Below are positions 36,625 to 46,675 of a DNA stretch of 64,000 nt, piece by piece (position 1 is the first letter of the stretch; every line of letters begins with the position of its first letter). Position numbers and translations under genes: made by a program. The DNA is from an uncultured Muribaculaceae bacterium (GTDB lineage Bacteria > Bacteroidota > Bacteroidia > Bacteroidales > Muribaculaceae): positions 10,626 to 74,625 of the forward strand of contig CAJTNN010000011.1 of NCBI GenBank assembly GCA_910577585.1, in the 5' to 3' direction. The notes below the pieces were generated by a model that was not told the DNA's origin, made no database searches, and worked only from the letters and a program-made list of their open reading frames with translations.

Positions 36625-37830
36625 ATGACTGACCTGCTGAAAAAACTTACTGCCATATCGCGCGAAGCCACCTTCCCGGTGCTGATGTCGCTATGCGCTG
36701 TGCATTGCTTCAACGACTTGTTGCAATCGGTCGTGTCGGCCGTGTATCCGATGCTGAAGGATGACCTTCAGCTCAGTTTTGGCCAGATTGGCCTCATAAC
36801 CCTCGTATATCAGATTGCAGCCTCGGTATTTCAGCCGGTGGTGGGGCTGGCCTTCGACAAGCGCCCTTATGTGGGGAGTCTGCCGATGGGAATGCTGTTC
36901 ACCTCAGCGGGAATATTACTATTTGCCTTCGCCATGTCGATGACGACCGTGTTGATAGCCGTATTCCTCGTGGGGATCGGTTCATCGACGCTCCACCCAG
37001 AGGCCTCGCGCATCACCTCGCTTGCCAGCCACGGGCGCCGCGGACTCGCTCAGTCGATATTTCAGGTGGGCGGGAATCTCGGCACCTCGATTGGACCGCT
37101 GCTCGTGGCCTTCATGGTTGCCCCCTACGGCCGACGCCATATCGCATGGTTTCTGATTGTGGCCGCACTGGCCTTCATGAGCATGCGCCGCATCTGCCGC
37201 TGGTATGGCGGCTATCTCGCGCAGGCACGCAGCAATCCGGCCAAGGCGGCCATCCACGTGCCGCGTCCACTTTCAGCCGGACGCACAGCCTTTGTGATTG
37301 CGGTCATACTGGTGCTTATATTCTCGAAGTATATCTACATGGCTTCGCTCACCAACTACTACACCTTCTATCTTATCGACCACTTTGGCGTGAGCATCAA
37401 GACGTCGCAGATATTACTCTTCGTATTTCTCGCCGCCACTGCCATCGGCACACTTGTCGGTGGACCGGTCGGCGACCGCTACGGCCGCAAACCGGTGATA
37501 TGGATCTCAATTCTCGGCGCCGCTCCCTTCAGCCTGGTGATGCCTCACTGCGGACTGACCCTTACGGTCATCATGAGTTTCGGAGCCGGCTTCATGCTTG
37601 CCTCAGCTTTCCCGGCCATACTGCTCTACACGCAGGAGCTGCTGCCCAACAAACTCGGGCTTGTGTCGGGTCTCTTCTTCGGTCTGTCGTTTGGTGTGGC
37701 AGGTGTGGCGGCGGCAATATTAGGGTATTATGCCGACCATGTGGGTATAGATGCCGTCTATAACGCGTGCGCATACATGCCGTTGCTCGGACTCGTGGCC
37801 GCGTTGCTCCCCAACCTGCGCCAGCGCTGA
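36625..37830 (+). CDS. Fosmidomycin-resistance-type MFS transporter (Fsr-like)
   Basis: A 401-residue, 12-TM major-facilitator exporter. The N-terminus SLCAVHCFNDLLQSVVSAVYPMLKDDL is diagnostic of the Fsr subfamily, with SSTLHPEASRITSLASHGRRGLAQSIFQVGGNLG in the first half (TM4/5 loop) and GGPVGDRYGRKPVI as the inter-domain MFS motif. The known family pumps fosmidomycin and related compounds; the natural substrate is not clear. Monocistronic. The downstream hairpin is shared with the convergent gene. Confidence 0.88.
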   Translation: MTDLLKKLTAISREATFPVLMSLCAVHCFNDLLQSVVSAVYPMLKDDLQLSFGQIGLITLVYQIAASVFQPVVGLAFDKRPYVGSLPMGMLFTSAGILLFAFAMSMTTVLIAVFLVGIGSSTLHPEASRITSLASHGRRGLAQSIFQVGGNLGTSIGPLLVAFMVAPYGRRHIAWFLIVAALAFMSMRRICRWYGGYLAQARSNPAKAAIHVPRPLSAGRTAFVIAVILVLIFSKYIYMASLTNYYTFYLIDHFGVSIKTSQILLFVFLAATAIGTLVGGPVGDRYGRKPVIWISILGAAPFSLVMPHCGLTLTVIMSFGAGFMLASAFPAILLYTQELLPNKLGLVSGLFFGLSFGVAGVAAAILGYYADHVGIDAVYNACAYMPLLGLVAALLPNLRQR

Positions 37831-37913
37831 GGTCTCCTTTACTTCTCATAACCTTAGGCAGCTACGTGTAAGCCACATAGTAGGTGCGTAGCAACTACGT
37901 ATAAGTCACAGAA

Positions 37914-37949
37914 AACCCCGGCAGCCACAGTGATGAGGCTACCGGGGTT
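37914..37949 (-). terminator. Terminator between convergent MFS and beta-barrel genes
   Basis: A 13-bp stem (aaccccggcagcc, one mismatch) with a 10-nt loop. On the minus strand the T-run TTTTC follows, so it best serves the beta-barrel operon; it may act in both directions. Confidence 0.75.
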
Positions 37950-37978
37950 GTCGTATCGGATTGTTTCAGACCGTCGTA

Positions 37979-38938
37979 TCAGAATACGAAGTCTACGTAT
38001 ATACGTGTCTCAGCGAATTTGCGGGTATAGCTGCCATCGGTATCCTCGCGCTTGTTCATGCTGACACCCTGGCCATAGAAAGATGTGCCGTTGTTATAAC
38101 CGTAGGGGTCTAGTGTGGAGTTGTTCATCTTGCCCGAGCCCCAGCGACCCTCGACACCCAGACCGAAGATGCGCCATTGCAGCTTGAAGCCGAAGTCCAT
38201 CATGTTGATGTATCCAATCTCAATCTCGACATCGCTCCCGTCGCCCCACTTCTGGGCATCCACGGCGGCCGAAGCCGAAGCTGCATTCACCAGATTCCAT
38301 GAATAGAAGTTCACGCCGAAGGTGGGCTGATAGTGGAAGTATACGTTCAGGCGCAGCGAGGCAGCCTCATTATCCATAAATGAGAGGGGAGCCACAGTGA
38401 TTGTGGGACCCACGCCGCAGAGGCCCACCAGAGCCGACATGTGAGAGAAGCGCAGATAGTTGGGGTCTGATGTGGAGGTAGACGATGATGGCTGCTGCAT
38501 GTTGCTTGTCCAGCCTTGATAGTTGTTGGTATAACCGCTGCCACTCGAGTAGACGGGGCGTGCGAACTTGTCGTACATCGCAAATTGCAGGTCGATCCAA
38601 CGTGCGTCAAGACCGAACTTCACGACTCCGCCCACAGGCTTCTTGCGGGGCCACAGATAGGATGTGCCCTTATTGAGAAATATGCCGAACTTGGCTTTTT
38701 CAGCCTCATAGACCTCGCCGGCTGTAGAGGCGATTGAATAGCCGAGGTTGAAGTATCGGCCACTGCGCCACACCGACTCATGGATGCTGTCGGCACGCAA
38801 TTCGGCCAGACGCGAGTTTGCAGAAGAGAGAGCGTTCTCGATCGAGTCAAGACGCGCCGCGCTGCTATAGTCATACTGTGCGCTTGCCACACCCATTCCG
38901 GCCAGGCCGAGCATCAGCGAAAGAAGTATCTTTTTCAT
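37979..38938 (-). CDS. Predicted outer-membrane beta-barrel protein
   Basis: A 319-residue exported protein: signal peptide MKKILLSLMLGLAGMGVASAQ, a short coiled-coil-like stretch (SAARLDSIENALSSANSRLAEL) then alternating beta strands (LGYSIASTAGEVY, SLRLNVYFHYQPTFGVNFY, VEIEIGYINMMDFGFKLQWR) and a C-terminal Phe (RIYVDFVF) typical of outer-membrane barrels. The role is unknown. It is the third gene of a minus-strand operon after a caspase and a DUF4595-like lipoprotein. Confidence 0.65.
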   Translation of the reverse strand: MKKILLSLMLGLAGMGVASAQYDYSSAARLDSIENALSSANSRLAELRADSIHESVWRSGRYFNLGYSIASTAGEVYEAEKAKFGIFLNKGTSYLWPRKKPVGGVVKFGLDARWIDLQFAMYDKFARPVYSSGSGYTNNYQGWTSNMQQPSSSTSTSDPNYLRFSHMSALVGLCGVGPTITVAPLSFMDNEAASLRLNVYFHYQPTFGVNFYSWNLVNAASASAAVDAQKWGDGSDVEIEIGYINMMDFGFKLQWRIFGLGVEGRWGSGKMNNSTLDPYGYNNGTSFYGQGVSMNKREDTDGSYTRKFAETRIYVDFVF

Positions 38939-39034
38939 AATGATTAGAGTTTTCGGGCATCAGCGCCGCAAGAGGAAAGCTCGCCGCTTGCTTGCGGGCC
39001 GACACCTATGTAGTGTAGAATGAGGTGGTGGCGA

Positions 39035-40003
39035 TTATTTCATCGAGATATAATCAAGGCTGCACTCTGTATACTGGTTGAGCAGCCAGTTGGCACGCAC
39101 CATCGAGAGGCGTCCCTCCCACGAGATGTTATAGTCGAGCGACAGTGTATAGGCTGACTCGGCACGCGACTCATCCAGGCCAAGGGCAGAGAGGAAAGGA
39201 CTGCCGGATGTGGTGATTTCAGTCGGGAAATGCACCGGAGCGGCGCCAAACCATCCGAATACCTGGAAGACACCCATCAGCGGCATTGTCGGATCCCACT
39301 GGGCCCAGCGGTTGACTACGTCGCCATACTTCAGCGTCGATGTGCCGAAATAGGGTGAATTGATCTCCACGAGGTCGCCGTTGGCATCCCATACCTGTGC
39401 GTAGTCGGTGCCGTTGACATTGATGTTGGTGAGCTGGGCTGAGCTATTGTAGCTGAAAGTCACCTCGCCTGTGGCTGTCACCTCGGCCAGTTCATTATTC
39501 TCATACTTTGATTTAGAATAGATGAGGTGTTTCAGGCGGCCATCCTCGAACTCCATGCCATCGAGCACAGTTTCATAGCGCACCTGCACCCATTGAGAGT
39601 CATAATAGCTGTTGCTCGGGCCATTTTTATACTCATCTGTCTCATAGTACCACATCACCTTCGACGGGCCCTCACCGGGTAGCTGATAGGTGAATTCATA
39701 CTCTACGTTGTGGCTGTTGGCGGACCAACTGTCAGAGGTCATGCTGACCGGGCGCCCAGAGTTGTCATACTGAATCTGGAAGGTGAGATTGTTGTACCCG
39801 ACGCGCTGCACGCGTGTCGTGGTCAGCGGATTTGTAGCGTCATCGCCTGAGTTGCCTCCGCCGGGAGTCGTCACATTGCCGTTGTCATCCACCGTGATGG
39901 TCTGGTCGAGATTCAGGGCATTGTCAGGATCATCGGCCGTGCATCCGGTGGCCAGGATGGCCATGGCGGCGAGAGCTCCCGAGAGATAAATATGTTTCTT
40001 CAT
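39035..40003 (-). CDS. DUF4595-like lipoprotein
   Basis: A 322-residue lipoprotein: signal peptide and lipobox ATGC (Cys21) followed by an acidic, Gly/Asn-rich stretch. The mature part has YD/RHS-like alternating strands such as LTFQIQYDNSGRPVSMTSD, EVTFSYNSSAQLTNINVNGT and TYAQVWDANGDLVEI, typical of Bacteroidales DUF4595 lipoproteins. It begins 15 bp downstream of the caspase gene, so it is in the same operon. No enzymatic motif is seen. Confidence 0.7.
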   Translation of the reverse strand: MKKHIYLSGALAAMAILATGCTADDPDNALNLDQTITVDDNGNVTTPGGGNSGDDATNPLTTTRVQRVGYNNLTFQIQYDNSGRPVSMTSDSWSANSHNVEYEFTYQLPGEGPSKVMWYYETDEYKNGPSNSYYDSQWVQVRYETVLDGMEFEDGRLKHLIYSKSKYENNELAEVTATGEVTFSYNSSAQLTNINVNGTDYAQVWDANGDLVEINSPYFGTSTLKYGDVVNRWAQWDPTMPLMGVFQVFGWFGAAPVHFPTEITTSGSPFLSALGLDESRAESAYTLSLDYNISWEGRLSMVRANWLLNQYTECSLDYISMK

Positions 40004-40018
40004 ATGTATTGAGTTTAT

Positions 40019-41596
40019 TTAAAGCTTGATGTTGCGCCAATCCTCGCCCATGGTGTCAGGAGCGTTGACTGTGGGGGTCTGGCTCTTCTGGTTCTCGCGG
40101 ATTGAATATTGCTTGACATTGGTGGTCACAAAGTCGCTGAGCTCACCCAGGGTGACGTCGCCCATGTTCTGCTGCAGCTTCTTGAGCAGGAAGTAGGTAA
40201 ACATGCCGTGGCCCTCCTGATTGTAGGCGAAGGCGGTCTCCTCGCCGGTGGCGGCGGTGAATACCACGAGGTTGCCTGCAGTCTGGGCCTTCTTCGGGGC
40301 GATAGCCACACCGCGGGCCGAGGCCATCATCTCACCCTCACGCTTCGAGCCGCTGAAGCAGGCGTCCATGAAGAGTACGGTGCCCTTGGTGGGCATTGAG
40401 GCCAGACGCTCGTAGAGCAGGTCGATTGAATATCCCGTCGAGGGGTCGGCGCCGTAGCCGTCCACCGGCAGCAGGAATGCATCCTTAGTGGCCTCGTCAG
40501 GCACACCATGTCCGGCATAGTAGACGATGAGGTTGATATTCCCCTCATAGGCGTTGGCAGTCTTGGCAAGCAGATTGAGGCCGAAGCGCATGTCATTGAG
40601 CGTGGCGTCCTTGATGAGGCGCACATTGTTGGAGGGTATGCCCAGAGTCTTCTTCAGATAGAGTGAGAATACCTCGGCGTCATTGTTGGCGAAGGGCACC
40701 TTTGCCTCGCGGCTGTAATTCTCATTGCCAATCACCAGGGCGAATGTATTCTCGCGGTCGATGCCATCCATCACCGGAATCTTGAAATCAAGCTCAGAGA
40801 TGAATCCCTGGTCAGAGCCGGCGTTGTCGGCCGGAGCAGCGTTTGCGGCCATCGCCTGCGAGGGCTGATTGAGGCCGAGCATCGCCAGCACCTCCTGGCT
40901 GCGTTCGAGAGGAGTGCGGATGAAGGGGTTGCCGCCGGGCATGCGGATATTGTCGGCTGAGATGAGGTCGACGAGCTTATGGTCTCCCTCGAAGGCGCCC
41001 ATGGCCAGTTCGGTCCAGGTCTTGCCGAAGTCTACGGCCTCGAGCGGACGGCACTCGAAGAATGCGCCGCTGCCCACCACCACGTCAGAGTGGAATATTA
41101 CCTTCCCCAGTTCGCAGCGCATGAAGGCGCCATCGGCAAGGGTGGTCATTGTGGTCGGGAACTCGAGAGAGTCCTGGGCCACAGCGCTTGTGAAGGCTCC
41201 GAGGCCCACGCGCTTCACACCCTTCGGGATGGTGAGATCCTTGATTTTTGTGTTTTTGAAAGAGAAGTCGCCAATCTCCACAAGTGTCGAGGGCAACTGC
41301 AGCTCAATCGGCTCAGTGCGCACGAACTTGTCGCCCACGGGCGAGAATGATTTGAAACCGATAGAGGTCACACCCTCTTCGATGACGACCTTCTTGACTT
41401 TTTGCCATTTTCCCTCCTTATACCAGGCCTCGACTTGAGGCGCGGTCCAGTCGGGCATCTGGCCGGTGCCGCTGATAATCAGCGTCCCTTCGGGAGTGAT
41501 GTCCCATTTCAATGTGGAGGTAAGCTTCTTAGGTTTGGCCTCCACGCCACCCGCTATCAAGAGCAGGGCGGTCAAGAGTAAAAGAATACGTTTCAT
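40019..41596 (-). CDS. Exported leucine-rich-repeat/caspase-family peptidase
   Basis: A 525-residue protein with signal peptide (MKRILLLLTALLLIAGGVEA). Residues about 25-215 hold BspA-type leucine-rich repeats (IGDFSFKNTKIKDLTIPKGV, VGLGAFTSAVAQDSLEFP). A peptidase C14 caspase domain follows at about 283-520 with catalytic His363 (VYYAGHGVPDE) and Cys413 (LFMDACFSGSKRE). The ATG at 41596 is chosen; an upstream in-frame GTG adds five residues. The product should act outside the cytoplasm, which is unlike most bacterial caspases linked to phage defence. It leads an operon with a lipoprotein and a beta-barrel protein. Confidence 0.9.
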   Translation of the reverse strand: MKRILLLLTALLLIAGGVEAKPKKLTSTLKWDITPEGTLIISGTGQMPDWTAPQVEAWYKEGKWQKVKKVVIEEGVTSIGFKSFSPVGDKFVRTEPIELQLPSTLVEIGDFSFKNTKIKDLTIPKGVKRVGLGAFTSAVAQDSLEFPTTMTTLADGAFMRCELGKVIFHSDVVVGSGAFFECRPLEAVDFGKTWTELAMGAFEGDHKLVDLISADNIRMPGGNPFIRTPLERSQEVLAMLGLNQPSQAMAANAAPADNAGSDQGFISELDFKIPVMDGIDRENTFALVIGNENYSREAKVPFANNDAEVFSLYLKKTLGIPSNNVRLIKDATLNDMRFGLNLLAKTANAYEGNINLIVYYAGHGVPDEATKDAFLLPVDGYGADPSTGYSIDLLYERLASMPTKGTVLFMDACFSGSKREGEMMASARGVAIAPKKAQTAGNLVVFTAATGEETAFAYNQEGHGMFTYFLLKKLQQNMGDVTLGELSDFVTTNVKQYSIRENQKSQTPTVNAPDTMGEDWRNIKL

Positions 41597-41749
41597 AATG
41601 TGGCTGTTCACATTGGTTAGTTAGTGAAGTAGAGACCTTGCCCGGTGCAAGTGCAAGAGAGGGGATATCCCCTAAGGGGCACAATGGCATATCTCTTTGT
41701 GCAAAATTAACAAAAAAAAGTAGTCATGCCAAGTTATAGGATTAAAAGT

Positions 41750-41780
41750 TTTGTCGTTTTTGACAGATTTATTAACTTTG
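41750..41780 (+). promoter_or_regulatory. Promoter of the WD40/caspase operon
   Basis: TTTG at 41750-41753, 19-nt spacer, TAACTTTG at 41773-41780, 64 bp before the ATG. On the minus strand a TAATTTTG at 41702-41709 may serve the divergent caspase operon. Confidence 0.7.
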
Positions 41781-41843
41781 CATCTATACCATGGTCTCAA
41801 TGTGGGATGGCAGCGAGGCCCCTAACCAACTAACCTACTTCAT

Positions 41844-43934
41844 ATGCAACTGAATCTTTACCCTGACATGCGCCATGCTGCCGCGGCTCTGCTCGTGGCT
41901 CTGACCTTTGCCGGCGCCACAGCTCAGGAGACACAGCGCGACTACACCTTCCGCCGCGCCGAGACCCCCGAGATGGTGCGCCCCTATGCCACCACTGCCT
42001 ACACCGCCGGACTCCACGACGTGCAGACCATGCGCGGCGACGTGCTGCATTCCTTAGGCAAAGACTCTGTCAAGAATCTGCAGGTCAGCCCGGCCGGCAA
42101 CCTGTTTATGCTTATCGACGCCAATAAGAAGGGTGAGCGCCATGCGGCTCTCCATAGCCTCCTGCAGGCTGATTTGCGCAAGGCCAAGTTTGATGCCAAA
42201 CACCTCGGCACACCTCTCGCCGCCACCTTCACCCCCGATGCCCGCCGCATAGCAGTGGCCACCGACAAGGGTATCGTGATTCTCGAGCCCCGCAAACTCA
42301 AGCCCGTCGACCGCATCGACCTCGTGCCTATCAAGGCTGAGGAGATGCTTATCAGTCCCAACGGTTATTACCTCGTGCTGGTCAACGGCAAGGATATCGT
42401 GGTCTATAACTTCGAGGAGAAGAGAATCCGCACCCGCATCGATGCCGAAATCAAGGTCAATGATGTGGTCTTCAATAATGATGCATCGGCCATGGCGGTG
42501 CTCACCTCTGATGGTCTGCTCTCAATCTACGACACACGCACCTTCGAGGTGCGCACCATGATCGACGACCTCGGCGATGCCCTGGCTTGCGATTTCAATT
42601 CTGACGGCAAGTATATAGCCGTGGCCACCTCGCCAGCCGACATCGAGATTATCAACCTCGTGCGCACCACCGACCGCCGCCATATCGACGTGGAGGCCGA
42701 AGGGATGCGCGACCTGGCATTTCTCGAGGATGCCGAGCATAAACCCTTGCTGGCATTCGGCGCCGAGAAGGCCCTTAATGCACGTCGTATCACCGACCTC
42801 GAGCCCTATTATTCGCGCCTCGTGAGCGATGCAGTCGATGAGCAGATGGCCTCATGGCTCAAGATGCAGCCGGGTGAGACGATGGAGGAGTATCAGCTCC
42901 GTGTCAACGATGAGTCTATCCGCAAGCAGCGCCGCCTCATCGAGGATAACATCTCGACCACTCTGGCCGGCGACATGCTGGCCATGTCAAACATATCACT
43001 CGGCAACTACGACCGCCAGAACGGCGTGCTGGCCGTGGAGTTCGATAATCTGCCGCAGATCTATCTGCCGGTGCCGGAGGCTGATGTGGCCTCGATTACC
43101 TCGGCGGCCGACCTCACAGTCTCTGACGCACAGTATGGTGTGCTCCCAGACGACAGCTTCGAGCTCATCTACGCCCGATTCCTCAATAACAAGGATGGCA
43201 AGGAGTATATCTACGACAATCTTGACCGCCGACCGATGGAGATGCTGGGGGGCGACACCGACTTTGTGTCGCTCGACATCATCCGCCAGCAGCAGATGGA
43301 GGAGATTCGCCTCCAGGAGGTCAAGCAGCAGGTTGTGGCCGAGGCAAAGAAGAACAACGTGATATCCGACCATACCAACATCACGGTCGATTCGCAGGTA
43401 GTGCCGGCTTATGATGCCGATGGCAATAAGATTCTGAACTATCTGGTGAAATTCACCTATCAGGTAGAGCCGGAGTTCTCGGCTGTAGAGGACTTCAAGC
43501 CGGGCAAATACAGCATCTCAGAGTCGGGCGCTGCCACCTCGATGCTCAATATCGTGAAACAGGCCTTCGAGGGTGATTTCGCGCAGTATCTCAAGGCGGG
43601 CAAACGCCTGAATGTGAGCATCTCGGGTACCGCTGACGCCACTCCGATCGTGCGCGGCATACCCTACGACGGTTCGCTGGGCGAATTCGACCAGGAACCT
43701 GTCACAATCGATGGCCAGCTCACCACCCTGAGTGTCAACCAGCGCGACGGCATCAAGACCAACGAGCAGCTTGCCTTCCTGCGTGCTGCGGCCGTGAAGG
43801 ACTATCTCACCCGCAACGTCGAGGCTCTTTCGGGCATGGACACCCGCTATGATTACAACGTCGGGGTAAGCAAGGACAAGGGCTCGGAGTTCCGCCGCAT
43901 CACGGCTGAATTCACATTTGTCGATGCCTTCTGA
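41844..43934 (+). CDS. Exported beta-propeller protein with OmpA-like C-terminal domain
   Basis: A 696-residue exported protein. Signal peptide near the N-terminus; an in-frame ATG at 41868 gives a cleaner signal (MRHAAAALLVALTFAGATAQ), so the start is uncertain. Residues about 75-320 carry WD40/beta-propeller-like repeats (VSPAGNLFMLIDANKKG, TFTPDARRIAVATDKGIVIL, SDGLLSIYDTRTFEVRTMI). The C-terminus (about 590-696) has GKRLNVSISGTADATPI and NEQLAFLRAAAVKDYL, which resemble OmpA/MotB-type peptidoglycan-binding domains. It precedes the TPR-caspase gene by 14 bp and probably anchors or scaffolds that system to the cell wall. Confidence 0.72.
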   Translation: MQLNLYPDMRHAAAALLVALTFAGATAQETQRDYTFRRAETPEMVRPYATTAYTAGLHDVQTMRGDVLHSLGKDSVKNLQVSPAGNLFMLIDANKKGERHAALHSLLQADLRKAKFDAKHLGTPLAATFTPDARRIAVATDKGIVILEPRKLKPVDRIDLVPIKAEEMLISPNGYYLVLVNGKDIVVYNFEEKRIRTRIDAEIKVNDVVFNNDASAMAVLTSDGLLSIYDTRTFEVRTMIDDLGDALACDFNSDGKYIAVATSPADIEIINLVRTTDRRHIDVEAEGMRDLAFLEDAEHKPLLAFGAEKALNARRITDLEPYYSRLVSDAVDEQMASWLKMQPGETMEEYQLRVNDESIRKQRRLIEDNISTTLAGDMLAMSNISLGNYDRQNGVLAVEFDNLPQIYLPVPEADVASITSAADLTVSDAQYGVLPDDSFELIYARFLNNKDGKEYIYDNLDRRPMEMLGGDTDFVSLDIIRQQQMEEIRLQEVKQQVVAEAKKNNVISDHTNITVDSQVVPAYDADGNKILNYLVKFTYQVEPEFSAVEDFKPGKYSISESGAATSMLNIVKQAFEGDFAQYLKAGKRLNVSISGTADATPIVRGIPYDGSLGEFDQEPVTIDGQLTTLSVNQRDGIKTNEQLAFLRAAAVKDYLTRNVEALSGMDTRYDYNVGVSKDKGSEFRRITAEFTFVDAF

Positions 43935-43948
43935 TTTATTTATTGATA

Positions 43949-46558
43949 ATGAGAAATCTGACAATATTCACTATCGCCTCGCTGATGGGGCTGACAGCAG
44001 CCGCCACCATCACTCTCGGCTCTCCTGACACCGCTCCGTCCGGAGCGGTGGCGGGGGCTGAGGTGTGCGACTCGCTGACCTCGGCTGAGGGTGATTCCAT
44101 AATAGTGCGTTCTGAAGCGGAGGTGCGTGGCGAGCGGGCCTCTGAGCTTTATAAGACTGTGAAGTTCATGCTTTATGAGGGTGAGCTGGAGTCGAACCTG
44201 TATCCGGCGGCCTATGAGGCCAATGAGGCTGCGATGGCCGCCCTGGAGGTGGCTGAGCTGCAGGCCGACATCGACCGTGCCACAAGCATCATCGTCGACC
44301 TCAATCCTCTCATGGCCCATGGCGCTGTGTATTACTCCGGTCAAGGCGATTCCGGGCGCCAGGCTGACTTCGCGCGCGCTTATGTCGATGCGCAGAGTAT
44401 GCCGAGGTTGAGCGCGGCGCCGTTCCAGCGCGATGAGCGCCTCTTCCCGCAGTTGGCTTATTGCGCTGCTTACGGCGCCACACAGGCTCAGGACACTGAG
44501 GCCGCCAAACGCTATTTCCGGCTCTATCTCGACTCGGGCGATGAGGCGCAGCGCCAGAATGTGATTAAGTATTATGCGCAGGCTTGTCTGGTGTCGGGCG
44601 ATTATGAGGAGGGACTGACCGTTCTCGAGGATGGCACAGTTCGCTATCCCACTGACATGCAGATGCTGACCCTGGCCATCCAGACCTGTCTTGACGGCAA
44701 ACTCACCCACCGCATGCAGCCGCTGCTCGACAAGGCGTTGGCTCTGAACCCGAATGAGGAGAAACTTATCAATCTCCAGGCGCAGCTGCTTGAGCGGGCC
44801 GGAGAGTATGGCCCGGCGGTAGACCAATATCTGCGTCTGGCCGAAACCCACCCCAACAGTCTCGAAATCAATCAGGCGCTGGCCCGATGCTACTATAATC
44901 TGGGGGCCTCGCACTATAATGCCTCCATCATGGAGGAGGATGAGAAGGCTGCCACACGCCATCGCCGCCAGTCGCGCACGTATTTCAACTCGGCTGTCAA
45001 CGCGCTCGGTCATGTGCTGGCCAACACCCCTTCCGACATGACCTTTCTGCGGGCTTTGGCTTCGGCCTACGCCGCGCTGGGCGACCGCGATAACTTCGAT
45101 GAGACGAATAAGAAGATCATGGCGTTCGGAGGTCAGGGTGTGGCGTTCAACTCGATGCCTGTCATGATCGCTGCCGAGGGAGGGGCTGATGCCGCACAGA
45201 GCGCAATCCCAGCCTCGACGGCTGCCAAGGTGCCGACTTTCGAAGAGTTTGCGGCTCCGCTCATCACCGAACAACTCGGCCAGTGGGCCCGACGCGGTGA
45301 GTTTGAGAAAATCGACGACTACCGCAAGCGCCTTAATTCAGGTGGAGCGGAGACCCGATATGAGCAGTTGCTTAAGCAGGCAGAACGGGAATATCTCGAG
45401 AAGTATGCATCGCGCCTGGTGGTGACCGACATGCGGCTCTCACCCTACGACCCCGACAATGAGGTCTACCGCATCGACACCCCCTATGGGGTTACTACAG
45501 TGCGCGTGCCGGTAAAGAATCAGGAGGCCGAGGGCTTCAAGGCCGGCTGGGCATCGGCCCAACTGCGCACTCCGCGCTTCATCATCCGCGACAATAAGCC
45601 GGTGCTGAGCTCAATCACTTATGTGGTCAACGGCAAGAAGTATGAATATAATGCCGAGGATGCGGCCAACTATCAGACTCCGCACGTGTATGTGGATCTG
45701 GCCGGGATACTCAATCCTGGCGACGACACATCGGGCGGAGCCGACGACACAGCGCCTGTCGCGGTGTTTATCGATTCTGACGTGGATGTCAACATACCGG
45801 TCACCGGCAAGAAGGCCGGCAACCTATTTGCTCTGATTATAGCCAATGAGCATTACGCGCAGGCCGATGACGTGTTTGGCGCGCTCCATGATGGCGACAC
45901 TTTCCGCAAATATTGCGCCCGCACACTGGGTGTGCCTGAAGAGAATATAGTGGCTGTCAATAATGCTACTGGCAATCAGGTGCGCGATGCGTTGGCGCGT
46001 TTGTCGCGCAAGGTGAAGGGTGCCGGACCGGATGCCGAGGCTATCGTCTTCTATGCCGGTCATGGGCTGCCCGATGAGCAGACCATGGAGGCCTATATGA
46101 TGCCGGTGGATGCCAATCCGCTGCTGATGACAACCATGATACCGATGAAGGAGTTCTACTCCACGCTCGGCGACATGCAGGCAGCCTCGACTTCGGTGTT
46201 TGTGGATGCCTGCTTCAGCGGCACCGACCGCGACGGCTCGATGATCAACAAGGCGCGCGGTGTGGCGTTCGCCACACGTCCGGCCACAGCAGAGGGGAAC
46301 ATGTTTATCCTCACAGCTGCCTCGGCCAAGGAGACTGCGATGCCATACAGGGAGAAGGGCCACGGCCTCTTCTCATACTTCCTGCTCAAGAAGCTCCAGG
46401 AGTCGAAGGGGAACACCTCGCTGCGTCAGCTGGCCGATGATGTCATCAAGAATGTGCGTCAGGCAGCTGAGACTGTGAATGGCAAACCGCAGACTCCCAC
46501 CGTGGCCACCTCGGGCACCCTCTCGACCTCATGGGACTCGAAGAAGCTTAAACCCTAA
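43949..46558 (+). CDS. Exported TPR/caspase-family peptidase
   Basis: An 869-residue exported protein; the ATG at 43949 is preferred over an in-frame TTG. Signal peptide, TPR-like helical repeats at about 55-400 (LNPNEEKLINLQAQLLERAGEYGPAVDQYLRLAE), a middle beta-rich domain, and a caspase domain at about 625-865 with catalytic His705 (FYAGHGLPDEQ) and Cys755 (VFVDACFSGTDRD). The tail YFLLKKLQESKGNTSLRQLADDV is nearly the same as in the other caspase (FLLKKLQQNMGDVTLGEL), so the two are paralogues. Substrates are unknown. It is in the plus-strand operon after the beta-propeller gene. Confidence 0.9.
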   Translation: MRNLTIFTIASLMGLTAAATITLGSPDTAPSGAVAGAEVCDSLTSAEGDSIIVRSEAEVRGERASELYKTVKFMLYEGELESNLYPAAYEANEAAMAALEVAELQADIDRATSIIVDLNPLMAHGAVYYSGQGDSGRQADFARAYVDAQSMPRLSAAPFQRDERLFPQLAYCAAYGATQAQDTEAAKRYFRLYLDSGDEAQRQNVIKYYAQACLVSGDYEEGLTVLEDGTVRYPTDMQMLTLAIQTCLDGKLTHRMQPLLDKALALNPNEEKLINLQAQLLERAGEYGPAVDQYLRLAETHPNSLEINQALARCYYNLGASHYNASIMEEDEKAATRHRRQSRTYFNSAVNALGHVLANTPSDMTFLRALASAYAALGDRDNFDETNKKIMAFGGQGVAFNSMPVMIAAEGGADAAQSAIPASTAAKVPTFEEFAAPLITEQLGQWARRGEFEKIDDYRKRLNSGGAETRYEQLLKQAEREYLEKYASRLVVTDMRLSPYDPDNEVYRIDTPYGVTTVRVPVKNQEAEGFKAGWASAQLRTPRFIIRDNKPVLSSITYVVNGKKYEYNAEDAANYQTPHVYVDLAGILNPGDDTSGGADDTAPVAVFIDSDVDVNIPVTGKKAGNLFALIIANEHYAQADDVFGALHDGDTFRKYCARTLGVPEENIVAVNNATGNQVRDALARLSRKVKGAGPDAEAIVFYAGHGLPDEQTMEAYMMPVDANPLLMTTMIPMKEFYSTLGDMQAASTSVFVDACFSGTDRDGSMINKARGVAFATRPATAEGNMFILTAASAKETAMPYREKGHGLFSYFLLKKLQESKGNTSLRQLADDVIKNVRQAAETVNGKPQTPTVATSGTLSTSWDSKKLKP

Positions 46559-46675
46559 GCCAACACTTCGGAGATTGAAGTATCTCTCAAAAATTAGCAA
46601 CTGTTTAAGCTTTTGAGATATACTTACCATCCCACTCGTCTGAACGACCAATACTGAATAACTTATACGTTAATC
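46559..46675. other. Intergenic stem-loop between the TPR-caspase and DUF4384-like genes
   Basis: Inverted repeat of 14 nt with one mismatch (46579-46592 and 46611-46624) and an 18-nt loop. It may process or partially terminate the transcript. Confidence 0.5.

Noticed and set aside
41641..41690. GGGGATATCCCC-type palindrome near 41661 as an operator
   Set aside because: Short and single-copy; not enough to separate it from chance.
43940..45274. Minus-strand frame of 444 codons opposite the TPR-caspase gene
   Set aside because: Shadow of a gene with a full caspase domain; no protein-like pattern of its own.
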